NCBI GenBank assembly: GCA_013398275.1
Contig: VZSE01000736.1
Span: 1-64,000 of the forward strand
DNA from: Promerops cafer
Taxonomy: Eukaryota > Chordata > Aves > Passeriformes > Nectariniidae
Reading direction: 5' to 3'
DNA length: 64,000 nucleotides
The notes under the pieces are model-generated. The model ran no database searches. It saw nothing but the letters and a program-made list of their open reading frames with translations, and had not been told where the DNA came from. This document shows positions 23,728 through 33,466 of the stretch, piece by piece. Position 1 is the stretch's first letter, and each line of letters opens with the position of its first letter. Both the position numbers and the translations under genes were made by a program.

Positions 23728-26700
23728 GTGTGGCAAAGAGCTCAATAATTTTAATATCTATCCTGTGTGGAAAGGAGATGCAGTGAGGTGGGTTATCACA
23801 GGCTCTCCTTCACTTATACGTTTATGGAAAGTTGTCTTTTGAACCTGTGAATCTGTCTCAAAAATTGTGCAAAGTAGGAGGTGTCCAAAACTCACAACAG
23901 GCAGAAGAATATAACTTAAAAAATTTTTCCTCCACTTCTGAATCCAAGTTTAGTCCTTCTGGACTTATTAGCACAACTAAAAGGTGAATTAATTCCATTA
24001 ATTATGTCTATCTTTATAACAATAAATCAGTGAGTTTGAATAGAAAAATTCTGTGTATGGGAGCATTTTGATTTATGATGCCTTATACATGAAGCTGATT
24101 TTCTCAGATGCAGGTTTCCACTCTGCTTAATATACAACTTTCCTATTTCCCATGTTTTAGAGACATAGCTGAAGTAAGATTAAATTTTCCCTGTTCTTAT
24201 ACTCATGGTAGTTTTCTTATCCTGTGTTACATGTAGCAGTGCAGGAGGGGAGAGTGAAAAAGCAAGGAAGAATCCAGTCTTTCCAACAGGATCTTGCTTT
24301 GTGATGGATTGCATTGCTTTTCAGTACTTCAGTTTCTCCAGCTGCAAAATTGCTCTTCCTTTGTTTAGCAAGCTGACATAATGGTATAGGCTTGGCTCAT
24401 AAAGGTTAAATGTAGCTTGTAAGTAGAACTTGTGCTGTTCTGTAGCAGGGAAATCATGAAGGGCATTTTTGAAGGGGATGGTCATGTTAATGGGTCACCA
24501 TCCTTAGACTGCTTTACAGTGGTTTGCTTTCTTGTATTATATGTCCACCTGTTTGGAACTCGAATTTACTTGGTGGACAGGAAAAAGCAGAAGGACCTGA
24601 CCCAGCGGCTGAGTTCGGCAGGCGGTGCCTGGGTGTGCCGCCGTACCTCGTCGTGGGCAGGGGCTGTGAGCTGCTGCAGAGCAGGGCTGGGGAGAAGCAT
24701 GGCTTGGGCAAGCTCCAGTGTCTGCCCATGTGAAGACCTGGAATTTGTTTCTGTCCATGTTTCCTGGTGCAGTTAAATAGAAGCACCTCTCAGGGACTTG
24801 GGTAATTTTCCAGGTGCCATCTCAAAGGATGGTGACAGTAAGAATTACTGAAGAGAAGCAAGAAGCATAATCTGACAGATAGGTCCTTCATGGAAATGCC
24901 TCTCTCTCTTTTTTTTTTTTTTTTTGTAAGAGCTGAACACATTGAGACTCTTCCAAGTGAAATTTTGCAGGAGTGAGGGTGCAAAGTAGAGGGTGCACAC
25001 AGGAATATTTGTTTTAAGCGCTATTGTCCTGGCAAAAAATGTTTATGGTGTAGGTGACTGGACTGAAATGAGTATTTGTGGCACTACTTGTAACTAACTT
25101 TATAAGAAACATTTTTAACCTGACAAGCATTTGAAAATCTCTCAGTCTAGGGGAAAAAGAGATTTCTGTGGGTGGCTATTTTCTTTATATTGTGTAATGT
25201 ACAAACCATTTGTTTCCTGAATAGAAGTTTGTAATTAAAACAGATTTGAAAATGTCTGAAAGATTTTTATGAGAAAAGGAAGTGTGTATGGGTGGGTTGG
25301 TTTTCCAAACATGAGGTTTTTTGTAGTTTCTTTATAATAGCTGAATTTCCTTTCAGGTTTACAATGCAGTTTTTTATGAGATGCTGAAGTATGATAAATT
25401 GAGCATTCTGAAATTAAAAAACACATGAAAAGCCACCCAAAGAAACCTCAGGATGTATTACATGCTTGCTTTGTATTAACCCTGACCTTTATTATGAAAC
25501 TCAGAGTAACTAGAAATACAAAAAAAGTTACGCTTGTGGTATGTAGGTAAAATAGCAGAAGCATGTTTAATGTGATGGCCAGACATGATAAATCTTGTTC
25601 TACCTCTTATGCAATTATCCTCTATGCAATCATTGTAAATGTTGAATTTGATCTTCATCAACCCTGCAGGAAGAAACATTCATAGAATAGGAAAGTATCA
25701 CCAGGGTCAGTGAATTCATCCAGTTCACACAACTCTGTAAGAGACATTTAGTCTATGAAAGTCTAGGGAGCAAACCTGCCTCAAGCCCACACACTTCACA
25801 GCAGTCAACATAAGCTCTACCTCCAGAGGGGACCAAAAGCTGTAACCCTGATGTGCTTCCCATACCTGAGTGTTCTGCAGTGTCAGAGAAACTTGAACAA
25901 TACCACCCATGGTTAGAGTTCCTTTCTCATAATTTAAAAGAAGGCTGACCACTTGATTTTTATTCCCTTTTTATGAGAACTATTAAAAATGTTCAAATTT
26001 CTTCCTAAATACCCTTTAAAATGTTTTAAAATGCTTTTAATGAGTTATTTTTGTTCACACAACAATGCTTTTGGGATGAGTTGTCTGCAATACATTCCCT
26101 TACACCTTTCCTGTGTCTTTAGGGGTTAGAATACCTTTCAGCTGGCCTTTTCCCACACTTCTTAGGTCTAGCTTAGCCAGTCTCATACACTCGCTGTGAG
26201 CTTTACATTTGCTGCATAGTTCCCATAGCCTTCCTTCCTTCCTCATCTCTGCCACTGTGTAACAAATGGTTGGTCCTGTGCTCTGTTGCCTGGCTACCTC
26301 AGCAACCTGTACAGGGTCATGGGAAAGGAAGAGAACTGGGATGCTACACACCAGCAGCTATGGGTGAATATTTTCTGCTCGGTGTCCCTTGGGGAAGTGC
26401 ACTCTCTTGTGCATAGTGCTTTGGGCTCCCCATTACACCACAGGCAGATTTATTTCAGATGCAGCACCCATGGTGTGAAGGGACAAGCCAGGACAAAAGT
26501 AGATGTAAACATCTACAGAGCCTTACTAACCATATTTGCATATTTGAGGTGAGATTTTTTGTGCTGACTTTGGATCCTTACTCTGCAGCTGCTGAGGGAG
26601 GTGTCTTATGTGCCTGTGAAGTTGTGCAGTCTGGGAAGCTGTGTCATGGGACTGCCTTTTGTGAACAGCTGTTGTTCTGATACCTGCTTTTGATTTTACT

Positions 26701-26921
26701 GGCATCTTGGGTTTGTTTGGACACAAAGGTGATTTTTTTTTTTAAGCTGACTATTTCTCAGTGAGCTTGTGCATGTGTGTGAATATGCAGCTGAGGGGTG
26801 TTCATCCTGTAATTTACCAGAGGACATGGCTTTGGAAAGGGCCAGAAACATTTTTCTTCTTTTAGAAGACAAAATGTAATATAAAGTTCAGCACTGGAAG
26901 AATACATTTCCTTCATTAGAC
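23728..26921. other. mostly AT-rich sequence with one CpG-rich patch
   Basis: Apart from the CpG-rich patch at 24590-24720 (separate entry) and a 17-base T run at 24909-24925, nothing is recognised. A vaguely CR1-like start near 25681 was not convincing. Confidence 0.45.
24590..24720. other. short GC-rich, CpG-dense patch
   Basis: Seven CpG dinucleotides fall in the 60 bases 24601-24660, against a nearly CpG-free background. Open frames overlap here on both strands (plus 24432-24776; minus 24514-24786), as expected of GC-rich DNA with few stops. No domain, LTR ends or promoter motif recognised. It may be a TE fragment I do not know, a conserved exon, or a small CpG-rich regulatory element. 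Confidence 0.4.
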
Positions 26922-27154
26922 TTATTTCATAGTGTCTGCATGGTCACTTCTAGAGCCTGTGTTAATTGGTGGATATTGCTCTGTGCATTTTAATATAAGG
27001 GTGAAAGTTATGCTAAGTGAGATTTGTAGAAATAAAAAACCTAATAATACTAAATAAAAAAGCCCCAGCTGCCAGCAACCTTGTAACATACCAAGCCAAC
27101 TGAATGAACAAATGTACATAGAATAAACAGGCAGAATTAATGCCAAGAAATGTG
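26922..27154 (-). other. candidate terminal exon encoding a hydrophobic segment and short tail
   Basis: Third element of a minus-strand model. The acceptor is a pyrimidine-rich tract ending in tgccag (AG at 27156-27155). The open frame of 77 codons including the TAA stop contains a long hydrophobic stretch (ending FLFLQISLSITFTLIL) and a polar tail, KCTEQYPPINTGSRSDHADT plus two residues. It begins with two bases that complete the codon left by the exon at 27279-27467. An AATAAA reads at 26454-26449, about 470 bases downstream. Caution: antisense T-rich DNA gives hydrophobic frames by chance. Confidence 0.18.
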
Positions 27155-27278
27155 CTGGCATTCAGAACAAAGCAAAATACAGTTCAAACAGAATATTGCT
27201 GAAGCTCTTGGAACTTACTTCAAAAATCCAAATCCAAAAAAATATATATCTAAAAGGTAAAAAATAAGCTTAACTCAC

Positions 27279-27467
27279 CAGATACTTCTGAAGAAGGGCA
27301 CTCCACTTCTACCCTAGCATTGAACATGAATGTGGCACACTTTGTATTTACAGAGCAGTGACACATTGAACAGTGAGCAGGGACTCTCCTCTCTCCTTTG
27401 CTGCAGTTGGCTTTCATATTCACATGTTCATGCACTGACACCATTGTTGTTGTGGCTTTTGTTGTGG
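27279..27467 (-). other. candidate internal exon, threonine stretch and cysteine-rich segment
   Basis: A 189-bp stretch, open in one frame. The acceptor is pyrimidine-rich with ttggtacatag (AG at 27469-27468); the donor is TATCTG|GTGAGTTA, a good consensus. It is symmetric, phase 1 to phase 1, as is typical of exchangeable extracellular-domain exons. The encoded text has TTKATTT, then six cysteines, including a C-x2-C-x-C-x5-C array (CSMCHCSVNTKC) loosely like von Willebrand C-type spacing. No family is assigned; the resemblance is only in cysteine spacing. It could be a chance frame. Confidence 0.22.
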
Positions 27468-27777
27468 CTATGTACCAAGAATAGTCAGTAGTCAGAGAAA
27501 AAATATTCCTTCAAATAGTGTTTTCTTTTTTGATTGTTATTTTGTTATGTTTGTTGCCTCATTTCAGGACAGAATGTTTTAGCATCTCCTGTTACTTGAG
27601 TACACAGCATCATCTCCCATTGGGATTCCTAATCTTAGTATATCTGACCAGATATTCATATTCAGTATTTTAGTCTCGCTGGCACACCCTAATAAACATG
27701 GAAGCCAAACTGTTCCTGAGAGGGAGGTAAGTCTGAAATCCTAAGGAACTAGTGTTATTATAGTGGGATTTACTTAC

Positions 27778-27847
27778 TGCTATCTCTGCAGCTTCTCATA
27801 TGAGCTTGGATGATTTCTTCAGATTTTCTGCCCTTCACATTCCACTT
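27778..27847 (-). other. candidate upstream exon, unidentified
   Basis: A 70-bp stretch with acceptor ctaattgtag and consensus donor GATAGCA|GTAAGTAAA. It is open in the frame giving KWNVKGRKSEEIIQAHMRSC and three more residues. It starts in phase 0 and ends in phase 1, which matches the exon at 27279-27467. No convincing exon further upstream was found, so the model lacks a start. Confidence 0.16.
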
Positions 27848-30778
27848 CTACAATTAGCATGCTCAGTTTGTCTGTTGGGAGGTGGATGAGCAAATACCAG
27901 AGCTACTGCTGGGAATCTTCTGGCATTAACTGATATCCAAAATGTGACAAACCCAGTTTTTTCTTGATTTTTCCAACCTTGTGTTCTTAAATTGTAAAAT
28001 ATTCCAGGATTCTCTCCATATAAATAATTAATAGAGTGGATCTCCAGCTTGATCCCTAGAGATCCCTTGATCCCTAGAGATTATTCCAATAAAGGAAAAA
28101 AGACATATTAATATCTTGCAGAGAAAACAGAGGAAGATTCACAAACCTTTCCCTCTATTGTTTGTTTTTGATGTGATCCATCCATTAAACTTTGCCATGC
28201 CCACACCTAAAATGTGACATTCACACACCTAAGTTCCTCCTCTGTCTGTCACTTTCGCAGTGCAGTCAGTTGAGTTTTGTCTCTGACTCCTGGTGCAGCA
28301 GGAACAAGGTCTGTCAGCATGGGGAAAGGAGCCCTTGGAGGCAGCTCTTTTGTCTGGTGATCCTCTCTCATCTCTCTGTATCTTTTATTTCATCTCCTCT
28401 CCAGGGAAAAGGTTCTTTCACAAGCCCTTTGGTCAAAGAAGGCACCTTAGCTGTCAACCCTTAACACTTACACGAAGAGGACATTTGTTGGTGTGAAATA
28501 CATGCAAAATGCAGCAGACATTATAAAATATTGAACAAATCTACATGAGACAGACAGGCATACAGAAGTTCCCTTTAGTTCTAAATTCTTTAGTTCTTGC
28601 TCTGTGTTCTTGGCTTGCCTTTTTACAAGGCAACACAATGGTATTTATTTACTTATTTTAATATATTATTTATATTTTCAGATCTTGATTTAGAGGAATT
28701 AGTATTGATGCCTTCATTTAATTAGAATAGGACTTGGTAATAGCTGAATAAAAATTTAATTACAAGCCATTCATTATTCCTTGGAAAATATTAAGATTTA
28801 TTAGCAATGCCTACAGAATCAAGAATTCTAAAACTGGTACTTTTTAGACTTAAACTGGGGAACATTGGTTTGTTTAATTTTGGGTGTAATTATGCTGAGT
28901 AGTTTTTTTCCTTGAATTAAACTGTCTTAATTTGGAGCCATATTTCCATTGTATACCATTGCACATTCCTTGATAAGTGTAGTCTAAAAGAAATCCTCAA
29001 TTCTTTCTTGGAATCCAGTGAATCCCATGACACATGAATTTTGTTTCCAGAATTGTTGCAACAAAGGAGGCAAATGGAAGCTGAAGCTGATTTTTATTAT
29101 TAAATTTCAGTAAAAATATAGAATGATGACATTTTATTCTTTGACATAAAGTATTCCTGCTGTAATGATGGCAGTTGCAATAATCTTGTTTCATTAGGAA
29201 TATCTGAAAAGTTGAATTTGTTCTTATATAAATATTGCAAAATTGACAAGTTGAGAGTCCTTAGCTAGATTGGCTACTGCTTGAATGCTACCTACCAACA
29301 CGCTTTCATAGCCCTACCTTGGTTTTGACTGTTTCTAGAGCCATTACTGTCTTTGTAATATCAAAAGTTGATGCCAGTTTTTAAAGTGGCAAAACTTTCT
29401 TTAATCTTAAAAGTTCCATTTAGTTTTTAAGACTAGAAATGTTGAATTAGTAGCATAACATTTTTTTAAATCTTTCTCTCAATTTTCTTTGCTTTTTGTT
29501 AGTGGAAGAAAACCACTGGAGGGTTTGTATTTTGTTTGTACTTTTTTCTTTCTCAATGGCATTTCAAGACTTCTACCTCCAAAAAGCTGTACTGTCAGAT
29601 AGGAGTAGAGAAAAGTGATAAGAAGGCAATGAAAGGAAGTCTGAATGCTATTTAGTATGTTGCATTCAATTGCAGGACAAATGTTAGAAGGGGAGGGAGA
29701 ATAAAAGTAATGAAAATCTTTTGAAGCACATTTTGTTAGGTTTTGGGGACAAGCTTGACAGGAAATTTTATCTTTTGGAAATAGTACAATTATTGGGGAG
29801 TTTTTAACAGAAATACTTGTCTCTTCTTCCTCTCCACATTATGTTTTAACACTTTCAGAGACTCAAGAAAAGAGAGCCCCAAAAGCCTTGTTTCTAGTCT
29901 TGCTTAATGCAGAGGAATTGCTGGACTGTTTGGAAAAGCTAGCTCTTCTGTTAGAGCAGTGAATCTCCTTGGCCGGGGAGATCATATATGAAATTTTAGC
30001 CTTTGGGGAGCAACAGGTTTCTACAGAGAAAACTTCTGAGTTTACTTTGAACTCCTGTTTTTATGTAGTTTATCACAGAGGGCAGTTCTGCTGTTTCATG
30101 GGGTAATGGGCTCTGACAGCAAATGGCCATCAGAAGCAACCATTTACCAATCAATATTCACTACCACAGACAGCAAAAATATGAATAGCACTGCCAGCAG
30201 GTTTCTGTACACTCTGTCTTTCTGACATTATTCATTAAATACAGCATATTTTCTCACAATTGGTCAATTACTGATGTTAACAAATGGCTTATCATCACAA
30301 TAACCTGCATTAACAGAGTCTTGTGCGAGAACTGGCAGAGATAACCAATTTCTCAATCTTTACAGGTTTCAATAATCCCTTTGTGTCATGAAATTTACAA
30401 TTTTCTGGATTGAAAAAATGGAGAGGATTTTCACAGACCTGACTGTGAGAACTATCTGGCAATACTTCAGTAGGCCCATACATATGGCTTTATTCTTTAT
30501 TCAAAATTGTCTCTTGCTCCCAAGGCTTTCTGGAGTGTTTTAACTACCTGAAAGTGTTGGAGAAAAATCTGTTGTGGTTGGGCTGATGGAAGAGGTTGAT
30601 CCAACAGCTCTAGATGACTGATTCCTGAAGTTCACAAATACTCAGGTCTTCTTAAGAGCTGTAATGAGAAGTGTTATTTCAGTATAGATGGGACTTGCTA
30701 TTTAATAATAATATTTAGCATTTGAAAATGACTAAGATGCCTGAGCAGCTGCCAAAGTACGAAGATGCAGGTGCTCAG
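27848..30778. other. AT-rich unique sequence
   Basis: Contains an 18-bp tandem duplication at 28048-28083 (separate entry). Otherwise no gene or repeat recognised. Confidence 0.5.
28048..28083. repeat. 18-bp tandem duplication
   Basis: cttgatccctagagatcc at 28048-28065 is repeated at 28066-28083, differing only in the last two bases. Confidence 0.85.
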
Positions 30779-31131
30779 TGTAGTAAACGGGACAAGCAAA
30801 GAACAATTTAGCCAAAAGCTATTTGGTACCCCAGAATCTATTGTTGATATGTCTAAACAAACTCTGTCTTCATCATTTTCCCTGTTAATTATCCTCTTAA
30901 TTCCAGAGTGGATGCCAAGGAGTGTTGAAACCCTGTTCACTGAAAATTTTGGGCTTTCTGTGCTGAGGGGCGCTGACTCTTGGGGGAGCACTGCATTCGA
31001 CCTGAGGCCATGGAGAAGGCTTCCAAAATTGAGTGATAGCACTGAAATTATGGATGTGTAGTTTGAATAGGGGTGTGTAATATCACAGGGTGGAAAACTT
31101 AGGGTTTAAGGTTCTAGAATACAATATAATA

Positions 31132-31139
31132 TATAAAAA
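31132..31139 (+). promoter_or_regulatory. LTR TATA box
   Basis: TATAAAAA in an ataatatataaaaag context, about 270 bp upstream of the AATAAA. This spacing fits the U3-R layout of an LTR. It may still support transcription from the LTR. Confidence 0.6.
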
Positions 31140-31227
31140 GCAAGATGGAGGTTTTTAGTTGTTGGCTAGTCCTTCTTTTTCACCTTTTTCTTCATGGGTT
31201 TGGGTGGTATCCTGTAACTGGACAGAA

Positions 31228-31246
31228 AAGTCCGCAGTGCGGACTT
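31228..31246 (+). other. hairpin in the LTR R region
   Basis: aagtccgca-g-tgcggactt: 9-bp perfect arms around one base, so the real RNA loop would be larger. It lies about 95 bp downstream of the TATA box and would fall near the 5' end of the LTR transcript. Confidence 0.7.
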
Positions 31247-31399
31247 CAAGTTCTTGGTTAAAAATGGAAATAATTTAGGTGTCACTTCTTAATTGGATAG
31301 TTTGCGCTTAAAAGACCTTGTAGAGAAGGAGAGAGAGGCCATTTTTTGCTTTGCTATCTAGAACTCGCAGCTCATGAGACTGTAACAAAGATAAGAATG

Positions 31400-31405
31400 A
31401 ATAAA
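31400..31405 (+). promoter_or_regulatory. LTR poly(A) signal AATAAA
   Basis: Canonical hexamer about 55 bp before the inferred LTR end, in the position expected for the R/U5 boundary. Confidence 0.65.
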
Positions 31406-31459
31406 CACCTGAGACTGAACAAGAAATACTGTCTCTCGTCTTTAACCCCGACTCTAACA

Positions 31460-32364
31460 AGAAGAAAAAGATACACCCGCCACAAAGGAGGACAGTGTCT
31501 GGTGCGTGCTTCATGGCGTAGAAACATAGCCACAACTCTGCTGAATGCTGGGGAAATAGATGAGGTGTGGCAAGAAGAATCCCTGTCCCAAACCCGTAGG
31601 TTACTTTAAACACTGCTTTCACTTGTGTGCACTTGCATACGTGAGGGGAGCCTCATTCCAGAGACATCTGCTCTGCATTCACCCGTATGCATATGGACTC
31701 AGGTCCATACAGAAGAATAGAAATCCTTATAGGAGAAGGGGAGTGAAGAACGAAATCTGTGCTTTTTATTGCCTAATCCGACCACCCAGCTACAGATATG
31801 CTTAGTGGTGAAAGCTGAGCATGACAGTTCATCAGGCAGTAAGAACAGGGACTCTGAGCATGACACAATGGGTCAAAATTTAAGCCTCAAAGCCAGCTGA
31901 AGTCACACAGTTGCTTTGGCAGAAGCGGTGGGCACGGTGCGTGTAACCTCCTCCTCAGCACTCCACAAAGAGAATTCAAATCCATCCCCATCTAGTTTGG
32001 GAAGGGAGCAAAAGTGATAGAGAAATGATATGTGGGATTCATTTTAATAGTATTTCCCTTGTCTCCTGAGGATTTTTTTTACTCTGTTGAAGAGACGAGA
32101 CATTATGCAGATAGTTTGAAAAATAGCATTCTCATGAATATAAAATAACTGCAGAGATGAAGATGCTGAACAGTCACTATGAGGCCAAGGGCAGAAGTGT
32201 CCAATATCCTCCATCAGACTGTACTGTGCAATGTGAATTGTTTGAAGGCTATGGGAAAGTTTTGAACTGGTTGCATTGGATGAAAAGAATGACTCCCCAC
32301 ATATTACCTCCACACAGTGCATTTATGTAATCCTGACAGAAAATAGAGTTTAGGCTGGGAGTTT
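31460..32364. other. unassigned sequence between an LTR and a CR1
   Basis: No internal retroviral gene recognised directly after the LTR. Plus-strand frames at 31346-31609 and 31560-31805 and a minus-strand frame at 31308-31622 lack known motifs. Confidence 0.4.
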
Positions 32365-33466
32365 GAAGAGAGTCCAATACTGAGGCCAGTGTTTAATTTA
32401 TTAATCAATGACTTGGACGAAGGGGCAGATGCCTCCTTAGTAACTTTGCTGATGTCACAAAGCTGGGAGGAGCAGCCCATACACTACAGTTCTGTGCAGC
32501 CCTTCAGAAGGACCTTGACAGGTTGGAGAGATGGGCAGAGAATCACAGAATCGTTAGGATTGGAAGGAACCTCTGGAGATTACCTAATCCAAACCCCCTG
32601 CACAGGCAGGGTCACCTAGAGCAGGCTATGCAGGAACTCATCCAGATAGATTTTGAATGTCTCCAGACAGGGAGACTCCACAACCTCCCTGGACAGCCTA
32701 GATGTTCCATCTAAAATTCAACAAAGGCAAATGCAGGGACCTGCACTTGGAGAAGAATAATCCCATGCACCAGTACAGGTTGGGGGCTGACCTGCTTGTA
32801 AGCAGGTCTGTAGAGAAAGATCTGGGGTTCCCCATGGACAAGCTGTCCATGAGCCAGCAGTGTGCCCTGGGGGCCAAGAAGGCCAACGGTGTCCTGGCGT
32901 GCATTAGGAGGAGCACTGCCAGCAGGTCAAGGGAGGAGATCCTGCCCCTCTACTCAGCCCTGGTGAGGCCACAGCTGGAGTGCTGTGTCCAGCTCTGGGC
33001 TCCTCAGTCCAAGAGAGACTTGGAGCTGCTGGAGCAGGTCCAGTGGAGGGCAACAAAGATGATTAAGGGACTGGAGCATCTCTGTCACGAGGAAAGGCTG
33101 AGGGACCTGGATCTGTTAAGCCTTGAAAAGAGGTGACTGAGAGGGGAGGATATCAAGAGGAACGATCCAGGCTCTTCTCAGTCGTGCCAACCAATAGGAC
33201 AAGAGGCAACAGTCAGAAACTGATGCACTAGAAGTTCCACCTGAACATAAGGAAGAATTTCTTTACTGCACAGGTGACCAGGCACTGCAACAGATTGCCC
33301 AGAGAGGTTGTGGAGTCTCCCTCAATGCAGAATCTCTTCAAGAACAGGATGTAATCCTGTGCCATGTGCTTTAGGATGACCCAGTTTGAGCAGGGAGGTT
33401 AGACCAGTGACCACACAGAGTGGTCTCTTCCAACCTTTCCCATTCTGTAATTTTGTGAAGTGACTT
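32365..33466 (+). mobile_element. CR1 LINE, 5'-truncated, interrupted by a second CR1
   Basis: Sense-orientation CR1 reaching its 3' end. The 5' part (32365-32540) matches the RT region around 'atcaatgacttggacgaagg' and 'ctgatgtcacaaagctggg'. After the inserted fragment, the frame at 32702-33136 reads the C-terminal RT region, including [40 protein letters not shown] and [13 protein letters not shown] at 33134-33136 ends the frame early, in the KR(R)LRG region. The 3' UTR runs through 'ggaagaatttctttactgca' (about 33251) to a decayed CATTCTGTAATTTTGTGA end near 33466. Frame breaks and the insertion make it inactive. Confidence 0.93.
32541..32698 (-). mobile_element. CR1 3' fragment nested in another CR1
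   Basis: Inserted antisense into the CR1 at 32365-33466. On the plus strand it opens aatcacagaatcgttaggat (reverse complement of the octamer 3' end), then 'ggaacctctggagattacct', 'ccccctgcacaggcagggtc', and 'ggagactccacaacctccct' before the host resumes at about 32700. This text belongs to a different CR1 subfamily from the host. It dates the host insertion as the older of the two. Confidence 0.9.

Larger units (their letters stand above)
30779..31459 (+). mobile_element. LTR of an avian endogenous retrovirus (TguLTR5-like)
   Basis: Starts TGTAGTAAACGGGACAAGC and ends near CTCTAACA. In between are text blocks I know from a songbird LTR family: 'ccccagaatctattgttgat' near 30830, 'cgacctgaggccatggag' near 30999, an AT-rich promoter with TATATAAAA near 31131, 'ttcttcatgggtttgggtgg' near 31189, 'aaatttaggtgtcacttctt'-like text near 31270, 'ctcgcagctcatgagactgt' near 31363 and AATAAA at 31400. 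No primer-binding site or gag follows, so it is a solo LTR. The flanks show no matching duplication (ctcag before, agaag after), so the 3' border is uncertain. The opposing frames at 30698-31042 and 30765-31061 are incidental. Confidence 0.85.

Noticed and set aside
24432..24786. Overlapping frames on both strands
   Set aside because: Explained by the GC-rich patch having few stop codons; no domain recognised.
25681..25740. Possible CR1 3' end (catagaataggaaag...)
   Set aside because: Only a few bases resemble the CR1 terminus and similarity does not continue.
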